Shown in pieces: positions 1 to 11,968 of a stretch of 64,000 bases of DNA. Origin of the DNA: Linnemannia elongata (Eukaryota > Mortierellomycota > Mortierellomycetes > Mortierellales > Mortierellaceae); contig JAXBDG010000002.1 of the NCBI GenBank assembly GCA_036320915.1, positions 1,798,001 through 1,862,000 of the forward strand, read 5' to 3'. Position numbers and translations under genes: made by a program. Every line of letters begins with the position of its first letter. The stretch's first letter is position 1. Below the pieces are notes generated by a model that saw only the letters and a list, made by a program, of their open reading frames with translations, ran no database searches and had not been told where the DNA came from.

Positions 1-1197
1 CCTCCTTCTACTACGTTCAGGTAAGGGTTGTAGTTCTGGTACCGACTCAAGCCAAGTCGGTCTCCGAACTTAGTTCCACAGAACCATGCCCAAACCCTGA
101 CAAGCACCGTTTTGGGACGTGGTTGGTTCCTGAGATCCCGAATCAACACTAACAGCGACCAACCGTGGACAATCACCACAATAATTTCCAGCGCCGTAAT
201 CGTGTACATCGTTGGCTGCTCCCTCTCGCCAAAGTCTAATCCTCCTCCTCCACTCCCGTCGATGTTCGTCGAATTGGGTTGGTGTGCCTGTTGTTGTTGA
301 GGAGAAGGCGCAATCACACCTGGCAAATGGTTCCGACGAAACTCGGCGCTGACGGCTAGCATAAATCCAACCGAGATCAACGACAATGTTCGGAAAAGAA
401 ACCTCAAACACCAAATCGCAAACGCTACCTGCGTCAGCCTCAACGACCGCCTCGTTGCAACCATAATCCCAATCAGGTTGTCCACAATCGACAATGACGA
501 TATCACAAGCAACGTGTAAATCGCTGTTGCCTCGGTCTGGCCCTCAAAGTCCAGTTCAAGGTTCGTCGCGCTCTGCAAAATCCGGATTTGATTCAAGAGT
601 GCCTTGCCTGGCCTTGATGGGACAGCGTGGTTGTTGTTGCGGCTGTTGCTGTTACTGTTGAGTTCACTGTCTCCGTTCTTGTTGTTGCTGGCGAAGGTAG
701 CATGGTGTGGAGTCGGATCTCGCAGAAGAATATCGTTTTGACTGTAGTCACTGAACGTTATCTGTGGGGTCCCGAACGCTATTGGCGAAGGTGACACCTC
801 GCCCGCAAGTGTGTCTCCTCTGTCTATCGGTGACAAACAGGTATGCCGAAGTGGGGGAGGAGAGAGAGCCAGAGGTAGGGAGTGAGAGGTAGGGAGTGAG
901 AGAGATAGAAGGTGTATAAATGCGTGTTTGAGTGCGTGTATAAGTGCGTTTGAGTGTGTATCTGCCTGTGTAGGTGTGTAGAGTTCCCCGTGTGTGTGAA
1001 GGAGAATGTACAAGGGTTGCGGAAGGATAAGAGGATACGTTACGGGTGTTGAGGGCGTCAAGGGCTTTGAACTGGTCGGTGGCGGTGAGGATGGTGTAGG
1101 CGGCATAGTAGATGCCATAGAGCGAGACAAAGGCCACAATCAGCCGTGGCCACTCTTGCTTGACCCGCTGTCGATAGCGTTGTATCGTCGTTGCCAT
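1..1197 (-). CDS. Multi-pass membrane protein, unrecognised, C-terminus off the window
   Basis: Two exons read as one protein: 1197-1044 begins MATTIQRYRQ, and 778-1 continues open to the window edge. The intron 779-1043 has GT-AG ends and keeps frame (codon split after one base). Most of exon 2 has no internal ATG start near its beginning, so simple ORF calling underestimates it. Four hydrophobic segments are visible: one in exon 1 (IVAFVSLYGIYYAAYTI), then segments near 480-540, 370-430 and 130-190 (minus-strand reading). A hydrophilic Gln/Gly-rich loop lies between segments 3 and 4, and an Asn/Ser-rich loop follows the intron. I do not recognise the family and assign no function. The 779-1043 intron is rich in GT/AG runs. 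Confidence 0.7.
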
Positions 1198-1459
1198 ATT
1201 TTGCTGATTTTGTATGTGATTGTCGTTTGTGCTCTTTGCGCGGCAGGGGTGAGTTGGTATTGTTGAAGTTTGAAGTGGAGCGAGACGAATGCGTGGATAG
1301 GAAAAGAAAAGAAAGAAAGAATAGAAATGGCAAGCGAAGGCGAAATTCATACCCCACCTCACCTGATTTAGTCGGCAGTGGGTGTGAAGACACAAAGCGA
1401 AAAGAGAGAGTCGGATAAACGCATTTATTTAGTTGTTTAGAAAGATGTCGGCTGCGCCA

Positions 1460-3321
1460 TTATGCTTGACGGATAACCAGGCCCCAGACAGCAAGGACTA
1501 TTATAGAATATAGGACACCAAAAGAACAACATTGTTAAAGGACTTCAAAATATAAGGAACAATCCTTCAGCTGACAAGGAACAAGTAGGCAAATGAGAAC
1601 ATACCCTTTTGACAACTGATGCGGCAGTGGCGCGCCCGGTCAGAGTCCCACTCGCCAGCAGCATAAAATGCACGCGCATGCTTCAAACACGACTCCTCGT
1701 GAAACTTTTGGTACAAACGAGTGTTGATCATTTGCTAGAAAGATGAACAAAGGCAATATTGCAAATAACACAAGGATTTAGCATCGTTTTCTTTAGAACA
1801 TTGAATACCGCGCTTGTGTTCAGGATATAACAGCAGCAACAGGCTTACCTCGCGGTCAGAAACGACAATCTCGGGGCGAGTTGCAGCATTGACAGTAAAG
1901 TCATTAGGAAGTACCCAGAAATCAGCTCCGCTCAGGTAAAGTTCAAACATGCATGCCGCATGGTTATCGCCGAATCTCTCAGGACACCATAGCATCTTGT
2001 CCCTCCGCATCACCACTGACGGACTGAAGTAAGGGTCGTAGTTTTGAATCGCACTCAGCCGTGTCTGGCCAGCCCATGCATTAAAATCCACGTTCCTGAT
2101 CGTCTTCTTCCAGGTCTTTTCCGAAAGCGACACCTGGCCCTCTCGGATGTACACCAACAACGACTCCTTGTCGGCGGGCAAGTTCGCAACGGACAACGCG
2201 GGAGCCAGCCCGACATCAGCCACAGTCATATCATCCTGAGAAGTCGATGTGGTCGTGGTCGAGACGTTAAATCCAGGCAAGACAAACACGTTTCCGGCTC
2301 TCAATTTCTCAATCCACTGAGGGTGCTCCTTAAAGCTCCTGGCCACGTTGGTCATGGGCAGTGAGCCGTCCGAGTCCATCAACAGGACGTAATCTGATCG
2401 AGCAAAGAATCGAGCCAGGTTGCGATGGAGGTTGGCCTGCTGTTGAATGGCGGTCTGTCGATGGGTTGCTGGGGTAGTTATCAGATGAATGTCGACCTGC
2501 TCCCGGACTTTGGGGTTGCTTGCCCACATGGCCCGCAAACGCTTGATCGGGCTTGGTGTTCCCGGGAGATCTGAGGGTTGGTCGATATGCAGCACTGCCG
2601 AAATGGGACCTGTACAAGAGAATCAATGAATGCGGACGTTAATTCCGTCTCATATCAATCAGGCTGAAGAAAAAAAGCTATAAGGCAAGCAAAAAAGGCG
2701 AGGCATCTTTCTTATATATAATACCTGGATAACGCTCCACAAGAGCGGCCAGCTCGGAGAGCTCGTCCTGGGGCACAAAGGTCGCAAGGGTGATGTCCTC
2801 TGGCTTGGGTGTTGAAGTCGAACGGATGTAGAAGGGCTGAATACTGTCCGTGATGGCGGGTGTATGGAAGGTAAACATCTTCGACAAGATCACACTCGAA
2901 GACAAGTTAGCCACCACTGAATAGGACGCATCTATACGCCAGAAAGATGATGAAGGATGGTTGGAATTAGGTCAATGACCACAATGGCGTCTCGATTCAG
3001 TCTTGTAGTTAATGGGTTGAATGGGAAGAGACGGATTAATTCAACTGGAGTGAAAAGCTTATCAAGGCTGCTTGCCGGCTTACCGGCGTCATATGTGCGC
3101 TGAAGGTCGAAGTGCTTGTATACGATGGGCTTTGGCTGGGAGTGGTAGGAGAAGATGTGCTTGAGGGTGAAGAGGGCGCAAAAGCCGATGTAGGCGACAA
3201 GGATTGTTTTTGCGGGCTTGGACTTTAGGACCTTAGCGATAGGATGGTTGGACCTGTAAGTCGGCGACGAGGCCCCGGATGAAGGGAGCAACGACGACGA
3301 GCTGTTCCCAGACTTGAACAT
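1460..3321 (-). CDS. GT49-like (LARGE/B4GAT1-type) glycosyltransferase, type II membrane protein
   Basis: Five exons fit in frame: 3321-3084, 2931-2725, 2609-1849, 1734-1605 and 1497-1460, giving 457 aa. All introns have GT-AG ends and matching phases. The N-terminus has a short Ser-rich cytoplasmic tail and one membrane anchor (ILVAYIGFCALFTLKHIF, about residues 40-57), as expected for a Golgi type II enzyme. The catalytic part contains a DxD-type motif in YVLLMDSDGSLP and a C-terminal block YDPYFSPSVVMRR followed by WCPERFGDNHAACMFELYLS, the pattern of the glycosyltransferase-49 family. Family knowledge: GT49 members transfer GlcA or Xyl/GlcNAc to glycans in the Golgi. Donor and acceptor here cannot be read from sequence. 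Good confidence in the family, low in substrate. Confidence 0.75.
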
Positions 3322-3673
3322 TTTTTTTGACTGTCGGATTTACAGTTGAGGTTGGGTAGAGTATGTGTTGAGATGGGATGAATACTGGGAAGAGATGAAA
3401 GAATAGAAAGAAGTTGCGGGTGCAGTTGATGGATGAGAGGCGGTTGATGATTGAGGGAGTGAGAGAGCGAGGATGATGAAACGGAAAATGAAAAACGACA
3501 AAGACAATAATAAAGATAATAAAGGGGCCTCTGCGGGTTGTGATAAGTGCGTTCCAAAAATAGAATTTTCAGCCAATTGTAAGAGCTAGATCAGGGACAC
3601 GGTTGGGACAGGGACTGGACAAAAGAATGGTATTGCAATATCAGTTACAACAGCGAACAACCTAAAAAGAAAC

Positions 3674-6600
3674 TCAGTACTCCTGGTCCTTCATCAACTG
3701 TCTCTGGTACAGAACCTGCTCCCGCTTCGCCTTGGCTCGGGCCTGGCGCGCCTGCGACTGCGTCTCGATCGCACTGGTCAAAAACTCCTCCACAGCCGTG
3801 CCTTGTCGCATCCTCAGGATCCTCAGCACCGTCTCAGGGTTGGGTGTCATTGATCCAGGACCTGGTCTCTTGGCCGCCGCTCCCGCAGGTCGGCGCTCAA
3901 AGTCACTCTGCTGTCGATTCAGCCGACCCCGACCAGGCACAGACAGCGATCGGTTGTACTCCTCCATTAACTCCTCGCTTGACGAGTCGTAGATCGGGCG
4001 AACGGTCAACAGGTCCTTGTACTTGGGAATCTCCAGCACCTTCAGAGGGAAACCATCGCCTGCATCACCACCATTCAAATAAAGTTTGATGAACTACGTA
4101 GTGATAATTTTACATACAAGAGTACAAAGAATTAGCTCATAACATCACCGTCCTGCCTTAGTAAAACCAGAAGCAAAGGGCTTGAGCAATGGCAAAATGC
4201 AAGAAACACGCGACACATACCTCGACAATCTTAAAAGCGACGTGCATCTCGATCTCGGTTAAGGGAGTGCGCGTAGATACCTCGGTCGAAAGTGGAGGCA
4301 CCAACAGGGACTCGATCGTGATAAGCATCTCCCTCCAGAGGCGAGTAATCACCATCGTCATTCCCTCTGTCGTCAAGTAGTCGTACAGGACCGGGAGCGA
4401 GTCTTCCAAGTAGTCAAGAAGCTGGCCCAATGCGTTGTCGCAGTCCTCGTCCGACACCTTGGTCACCTTGGCCGATGACACCGAGCTGTTGAAGAATCCA
4501 AGCAGCGAAGCCTTGGACCTAAAGTTGCTGAACAGCACCCTTTCCGTTAAACATGCTTGGACGCTTGGGATCATCTATGAATGATAAAAAAATTAGATAA
4601 AGGAGACATAAAAGTTGAGCATTAGAAATCAACCGCCTGGAAACAAGAGCAACTTCCATAGCAAAGAACTAGGGTAAAGGAGCTTACAGCGTCGACAATC
4701 ATGCCGCTGAGGTCAGCCTCCTTGCGCTTGAGAGATCGGAATGTTTTGCCAAAGAAGAATTGGACATCATCACGCTCGCCCTTCATCGTGATCCGCAACA
4801 AAAGTCGACCGATCTGTGCCAGATCCAGCCAAACATCGTGAGGCATGTAATCCTCGTACTCTTGAGGGTCAATGCATAGGTACTGCCAACCGCACAACCG
4901 GTTACTCTGTGTCTTCTCCGCGTCATAAACGCAAACGAGGTACGTGATTTCCTTGGTCAACGTCGTTTCGTAAACCTCGTTCCAGCGGGGGTTGATGTTG
5001 GCATAGATCGTCTTTGTTCTGAACAGCTCCTTCTCGTCGTGAGACAGAACCACATAGGGGTCACTCTTCTCATTCGTATCCATAGGAAGCAATCTCTCTG
5101 CAGATACAATAACCACCTCAAATTGATGAGGCTCCTCTTCTGTCTGCTCTGGCGCTGGCTCGTTGTCCCTCAGGATCTGGACTATCTCATCCACATCCAT
5201 ATCACGATATAGCTCATCCAATCGCTGGCGGACTGCCTCAATGTTGTTCATCAAAACACACATCTATAATAGAGTTATAATACATGGTCAGCGTAAAGAA
5301 TCTTGTCATTGAAAATGAAGCGAACACCGGATTACGCCAAGGAAAGGCACAAGGAATCGCACCTTGGGGGTAAAGACGAAGCGAGACGCCTTCTTGGCTT
5401 CGGCACTCTCAGACCGGAAAGTAAAAGATGCAAACTGCTCCGAGAACGACTTGGCCTCCTTGGACGTCACGGCAGAAACAGACGATGGCATGAACTCCAG
5501 GAACATTGACTCCATATATTGTGCGTACAGGTCGACAGCCTTGCAAAAGACCTTGGCCAGCTTCGACATGAATGTCGCACGCTGGTAGTCATTAGACCAG
5601 TTCAATCCACGAATCCATCGCAGAGGGTCGTAGAAAAATGCGAATAGATCGCTCGCAGACGAAGAGTGACCTGCACCTACACTCACTTCCTCAAACTAAT
5701 ATGGCAGTATCATGTTAGTATATATCAGCTTAATTGCAGCCGTTCTACGTGGTACTAATAAAGACGGCTTATATTCAACCTCCCATTCAACCTCAATAGG
5801 GAACACATACCTTATCTTGCTGAATAGCGGCTGTCACCCAGCCCAAAATAGAGGAGTCCAGGTCCTCCAGGTACTTAAGAACATACGGCCTGAACCATGT
5901 CGAGATGTTGAAGTGAACACTTGAACTACGGTATTACGGGGAACACAAGCGCGATCATTGGTGAGAACAATAACTGGGAACAGGCTTATGAACAGTATGT
6001 TTTGCCTATTAGCCTTACCTTGGCGCATACTCCTCAAAGAGCGAGACCAACTCACGGCATAGCTGATAGAGGGGGAAAACATCGCCCGTAGGCAACTTTC
6101 TTCCGTCCATGTTAGCCATGTTTTGCATTAGGGGCACAAAGTTCCTAAGGTTGTGCTCTACCACAATTCCAGCGACATCGACAGTTCTAAGACGACAAAT
6201 TATGGAAATCGTATAAGTTGCAAGGTTCACCCCAGCCAATATAACATTCTCATAACTACAGCCCATTCTAATTAACGATAGACACCAAATCGAAAGGTCC
6301 TTACCCGAACAATGGCTTGGGGAAACGCTTCTTCATGACGGCATGCTCGGAAACAATGTAAAGCGCCATCTGGGACAAGGGCACAGTCTCGTTCTCGTAG
6401 GGCACCTTCTGAATTTCTTCATCCTTTTCCCTGTACTTTTGGAATGATTCTGTCAATACTGTATCCGTAATATCGTCAAAAAATGGCTTGAGCTCGATGT
6501 TCAATCGCTGGTAGACCTCCTGTTGATGAACACGATCCAGAATCTCCAGCATGGGTCGGAAGTAATCCGCGCTGACGTTGCCCAAGTCTTTGATGTCGTG

Positions 6601-9600
6601 ATTGATATTGTCAAAGATCATGTGGTTCAGTCCTCCATAAACATCGCCCAACATGTTAACCTAAGCCAATGCAAATTCGAACAAGACAGAGTTAGAGCTG
6701 CCAGACTTTACCAACAACATGCTCTGCAGCTACAACCTCCTTCTTACCTCGGATATGTGCCACTGATGCACATCCGTATCCTTATAAAACTTTGCCTGGA
6801 GGAAATCGAGCAAGAAGCCGACCGAGACCTTAGCCTCTCTGTACCGCTCCTTGATGACTTCCATTAGTATGATTTCCCTCCAGCTGGACGTCAATCTCCA
6901 GCGAACACCGCATTCCTTCAACAGCGCCTTTGTTGGCGGAGAAATCAAGTTGGCAGCCATGTCGTCCTGATGGCGTGTGGCAAGGGCGTGGTCGACACAC
7001 ATCTCAAGTAGCAAGTGGTAGTATGCCTTCGGGTTCTGAGGAATAAACGTGAACTCGCTCTATATCAGTTGGAAATAGGTATAAGGAAGCGGTCACGTTA
7101 AGCACAACAGTCAATGATATTGCCTCATCGGTCTGTAACAAAGGCTCGACCACATCAACTCACGGAATGGAACTGTCGTGAAGGCATGTCAAGAGATGCG
7201 TGATGGCCCGCCGAGAGAGCGCGGATGTTTCCTGAAAGAGCTGACCGCTCTCTGTTCTTGAACTCCTCATGATGGTCCCTGTGATGGTAGTCGCCGATAC
7301 CAGGATATGGGAACGAATCCAACTCAAGGTTTGACGCACACTTCTTGAAATCCTCGATGGCAGCCTAGCAAGGCCACCAGTGCAAAGAGAAATACAATAT
7401 GTCAAGCGTATGTTCTTTTCTTCGCAGTATGCACATAAAACCACTAACAAGAGGTTATGGGCACGTACCTGCTTAGTTGAACTCTTACGGAGGTCATTCA
7501 TCTTGGAATGTCGGACGGTCTCTGGCATTCTGAAGAGCTCTTTGATAATCTTGGTAAGACCATCCGCCTGCGCGGCAGAGTTATTGGGCTTGACGGTCAC
7601 AGTCTTTACAAGACTGTCTAGGCGTTGCATGACGGCCTCGTGACCAGTGAAAGGATCCTTCTGGATGACATCGCGCAAGAGACCAGCCATGATGGCCATT
7701 TGAGCATCTCGGCTGGTGGTGGGTATATTCATCGATTGTTGAATCCTGGTCATTTCAATAGAGAACCCCAATACCAAGTCTTCTCCGTTGGTTGCTGTCT
7801 TAAACTTGGGCTCCATTGCAGTCAGGGCTTTTTTGACAACAGGGTCCTGGTATGCCATGTCCCTCCCGGCGTGAATATCCTTCAATCTTGGTTTCAAAGC
7901 CTTGATGAGATCCCTGTAGGTATCCTTGCTGGTAACAGGCAGGGGCTGTGATGGAGGGGTTACCTCGTCAGCTTGTGCCAGCAAAACGAGCCTGAGCAGA
8001 TAGGGATAAAGTTCATCGGGTGTCACCTTGGCAGGAGGCGCAGGAGCAGATGATGACATGTCGGGTGGATGGGCAGTTCCCGTCATTCCCGCCGCTCGAC
8101 GCAGAGTCTTACCACGTTGGATCATCGATGGAGCCTTCTGAACAGGGCGGTCCGACAATGCAGCAATAGACATGATTGGGTTTTGTGCAAACTCTGGCTG
8201 ATTCAAAATTGCCATATCTCCACCCAGTCGGCCGTGGTGTTGGTTGAGATGGCTGCTGTGGTTACTCAGGTTGTTGTGGTCGTTGTGATTGCTGTGGTTG
8301 TTCTGGTGAAGTTGGCTCTGTTGATGAGGCGAGGGCTGGAAGGAATTATGTTGGACTTCTTCGCGCCGTGAAGGCTGAGGCGACGGGAGGAATGGCTGAG
8401 ACACAGCTGGAGATGGAGTGGCGAATGGGGTTCCCTTGAATTGGCCAGAAGAAGGCGCAAGAGCCGGCGTCGAGACTGGATGAGTCGCTGCGGTATCGTT
8501 GTTGAAATGTTGCTGGGTATTATGGTCTACTGCTGGCTGTGGTGTATAGTTGCTGACGGGCCGTTTGGGTACCAAGCGCGAGACAGGCGGCGACTGGGAT
8601 GATGCTGGGGTATTAATAGGCCCATCTGACAGCGAGTATCTTTTTTGGTCGTCGGACTCTCCTCCGATCAAGGGTAACGGCTTGAAATAGTCAGCAGAAG
8701 ACGTCTGCTGAGAAGTATTGGACGCGGTAAGGGTAGTAGAGGTCGATAGTGTCGAGTTGGGCTTGGCCATCGCCTCAATGCTTTCCATCAATCCATCCAA
8801 TGAAATAGGGCTGTCGAGAGAATCCGCGACACCAAGGGGTTTACGAGCTGGTGTAGGAGGCGAGATATCGTCAATGGCGACTTTGATATTGGAGCTATCT
8901 CCGAACGGCGCGGATGAGGACGGTCTGAGATCCGAAATTTCAACCTTGACAGTGGGGTCGAATCCAGGAGTATGTGATGGCTGCGGGGTTGAGGGGAACT
9001 TAGGTGTATCCTTTTTGGTGGGCTTGTAGGTCGTCGAGGGGACAAAGGAGGTCGAGGGAACAAAAGTGGTCGAAGGCGTAAAAGTGGTCGAGGGAGCAAA
9101 GGTTGTTGGGGGTGTAAAAGAGGACGATGAAGGAGCAAAGGATGCTGGGGGTGTGAAGGTAGTTGGAGGAGTAAATGATGACGAGGAGTGAATGGTGCTG
9201 TTATTACCCTGGAATTTGACACCAGACGAGGGCAAAGGCGTCAAAGGAGTCTTGTTTTGCGACTGAGCAGACGAGGCAGGTTCAGCAGGTCTGAAGGGTT
9301 CGGGCTTGAAAGGTTCGATTTTCCTGATGGGTTCACGCTCTGGAATCTCTGTTGGGCGGCTATCCGCTTCCGAGAAGCTAGGCGACGATGGAAGATAGGA
9401 CACAGCCGTGGAGGACAGCGAGGGCGACACGGCCGCAGAATTGGGAATCGAAGGAACTGTCGAAGGTGATTGCAAAAGCGACGTTGCGTTAGGCTTCGCC
9501 AAGGGCTGGTACTCGTCGTCAAGAGGAATGAGCTCGGTGGGTCTGTCATCGGCGTCGTACGACTCCGTTGGATGCATTGAGGGTCGGTGTTGGCTTTGAG

Positions 9601-10666
9601 AGGTCTGGTAGCCGCTGGCATTCTGTGCTGCTGCAGAAGACGTTGATTGCCACGAGGAGCTGGGCGAAGGCATGCCGAGGGGCCTTACAGGGTCTTTTTG
9701 AGGCGAAGGGGCCGGAGCGGCCTGGTACTTTGTCTTTGGCTGGTACGATGTCGCTGGAAGGGCGGTCATTGGGTTCGCAAGAGGATTGGGAGGTACAACC
9801 GGGTGAGGAGGACGAATGATGGGATGTGCTGGTGGTCCTTCCGTGAACTTTGATGATGGTTGTGTAGATGTTGGGGGCATCTGAGCAGGAAGGTGGCTGG
9901 GTGTTAGCGCGGGTCTCATGTTGGGGCTATAAGGGCGTCCAGCAATCGATCCGTTGAACCCGGGCTGATTATTGAATGGTGGCATCGGCGGCTGGTTGTT
10001 GAATGCCTGCATAGGTGGTGGAGGCATTGCTGGCGAACCAAACGGTCTTGGCATAAATCCAGGCGATTGTCCAGGTGGTGGACCCATGCTATGCCCTGGT
10101 CCTGCTCCTGGTCCCGGTCCTGGAGGTCCGTGTTGAGGAGGGTATCCGTTATTTGGAGGCCTTCCCGAGATTGGCCACTCTTGCCTTGCCGGCGGCTGTG
10201 GCATCATCATCATGTTGGAGTGGTTGGGCGCAGGCGAGAATCCAGGTCGAGGACTACCTCCCATCCCTCCTGGCGTAGGTCCACCTCCTCCGCCTCCTCC
10301 TACAAAGCCATGGCCAGGTCCCATTCCATGATTGGGGCCAAACCCTTGCCCGTGTCCTGGCCCTGGTCCTGGTCCTGGTCCTGGTCCTGGTCCTGGTCCC
10401 AATCCTGGGCGTGGCCCACTGAACCCACCAGGGCCGTGGTTGTTGAACGCGGGAGGATATTGCGGCTGGGAGTGGCCGTTGTTAAAGCCAGACTGCTGTG
10501 GCATATTGGGAAAGTGGCCTTGGCTATAAGGCTGTTGTTGCTGGTGGTGGAGTGGGGGTCCAGGGGGTCTTGGACCACCAGGTATGTTGTTGTTATTCTG
10601 GTGAGGATATGCAGCAGGTGGTTGCCCTGGCATATAGGGAGGTCGATGGTAACGCGGGTCCGCCAT
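3674..10666 (-). CDS. Munc13/UNC-13-like protein with MUN region and C2 domain
   Basis: A long multi-exon gene. The first exon (10666 to about 7430) encodes roughly 900 residues of Pro/Gln/Ser/Thr-rich, probably disordered sequence. A helical region follows, starting near VTPDELYPYLLRLVLLAQ. Further exons (about 7370-5300) keep a continuous alpha-helical MUN/MHD-type pattern. The exon at about 5260-4690 holds a C2 domain: FEVVIVSAERLLPMD, KSDPYVVLS, and the Asp loop VYDAEKTQSNRLCG. More helices follow (4574-4210), and the protein ends in a basic tail at 4078-3674. The order helical-C2-helical matches fungal Munc13-like proteins such as S. pombe Git1/Ync13. Known role of the family: priming and tethering of exocytic vesicles, often at division sites or tips. 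Exon boundaries are approximate except start and stop. Confidence 0.8.
10362..10400. repeat. CCTGGT microsatellite coding Gly-Pro
   Basis: About six perfect tandem hexamers inside the first exon of the Munc13-like gene encode a run of Gly-Pro pairs in the disordered N-terminal region. Such a tract can vary in length between strains. Confidence 0.85.
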
Positions 10667-11968
10667 CTAGAGTGCTGATGGCGATGGAGGAAAGAGCGAG
10701 AGAGAGGGTCAGGTCCAATGAAGGATATTGTGTGGTAGTAGTGAGTAGTGTATGAGGGTGCAGGTGAACGAGAGGTCTCGTGAATAGGGCGGAACGGGAT
10801 GACCAAGGATGAGGACAGAATGGGACTTACCCAATGGATTGAACCACCTGGGGAGGGAGAAGGAAAAGGAGGGACAAAGAAGACTAAGGAAGGTTGGGGG
10901 GGGGGGTTTTCTTGTTGCCGTTCTTGCAAGAAAGAGAATGACGAGAAAGAAGAAGGAAGGCTAGGGGGAGGAAAGGGAAGGAAGTAGCGGTGGGGGTAGG
11001 GAGGAAGATGATGACTGAAGAAAGAAGAGAGGGAAAAGGCGAGGAAGAGTAGACGAGAGAAAAGCGGCTGGCTGCCCTTCTATTCTTAGACAGCCGTTAC
11101 CTGTTTCTTTTGTCCTTAAGAGTGCTATCTGGTCTACATCGACGTAACCGTGCCCATGTCCATGTCCATGTCTAATTCTCTCTCGCTCACTCGGTCACAC
11201 TTACACACTCGATGCTCCCAGCCTTGGTCCCCAGGGGTTGGACCAACCAGCCAAGGTCACTCGGCCTGAGGCAGGGACTGCCAGGAGTTGCCAGGTGGTT
11301 GCTTAGCCTCTTAAATTTGAACAGGGCAACATCTAATTACAGAGGTCAGCACCTTAACCTTCAAGAGTGCTCCTCCCAACAGCGTTGTCACTACACTCAT
11401 CAGTCCTCAGTCGGAAACCAGCGCCAAACGCCCTCCTATCTTTTCACCTCTGGCATCTTTTGGACATTCAACCCCCAACGCACCAATTGATAGAGAAACT
11501 TCAGCGATCGATCTGCGTGCTCATTACCTCGATTTTTTTCTGCTCTCTTCTCTGACCACCTTTGCTTATACAGGTCTCAAGGCGACGTCGGTCTCGTCGG
11601 TATTACCTTTCAGCGCTTCGCCTTTCTACGTTGGATAGTGCAAGGAGAGTCTGCATAACGAACGACGCCTTCAGCCTCAACTTCCCCAGCCCAAACAACA
11701 TTGAACCCTGTGACGACACACCTACGACGAAATCTCCACCCCTTCCTCCTGTTTGACGATATCCTAGCTACCATCTGGAGGCGCCACTTCGCCTTGACTT
11801 CGAGGACTAGGCCACCGATCCTCGGATCGTCCCGACCACTGTTGACCTGCTCATCAGTCAAGCTAATGCCTGGCTAGCTAGCCAAGAAAACGCCAGAACG
11901 AGAAATAGCCATGTAATCATTCCCAAAGTACGTATTTATTATATTTGGAAGGCAAGGAAGTGGTGATT
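10667..11968. other. Intergenic region between SMC2 3' end and Munc13-like 5' end
   Basis: No supported gene. 10670-11060 is strongly purine-rich on the plus strand (pyrimidine-rich in the minus-strand transcript), typical of a 5' UTR/promoter of the minus-strand Munc13-like gene. 11100-11940 holds only short overlapping ORFs without family features; it could be transcribed UTR of a neighbour. Confidence 0.5.

Noticed and set aside
70..414. 114-codon minus-strand ORF starting MVFEVSFPN
   Set aside because: It is out of frame with the longer open membrane-protein frame that spans 778-1 and joins the 1197-1044 exon in phase.
10067..10678. 203-codon Trp/Ser-rich plus-strand ORF
   Set aside because: Antisense shadow of the Gly/Pro-rich first exon of the Munc13-like gene.
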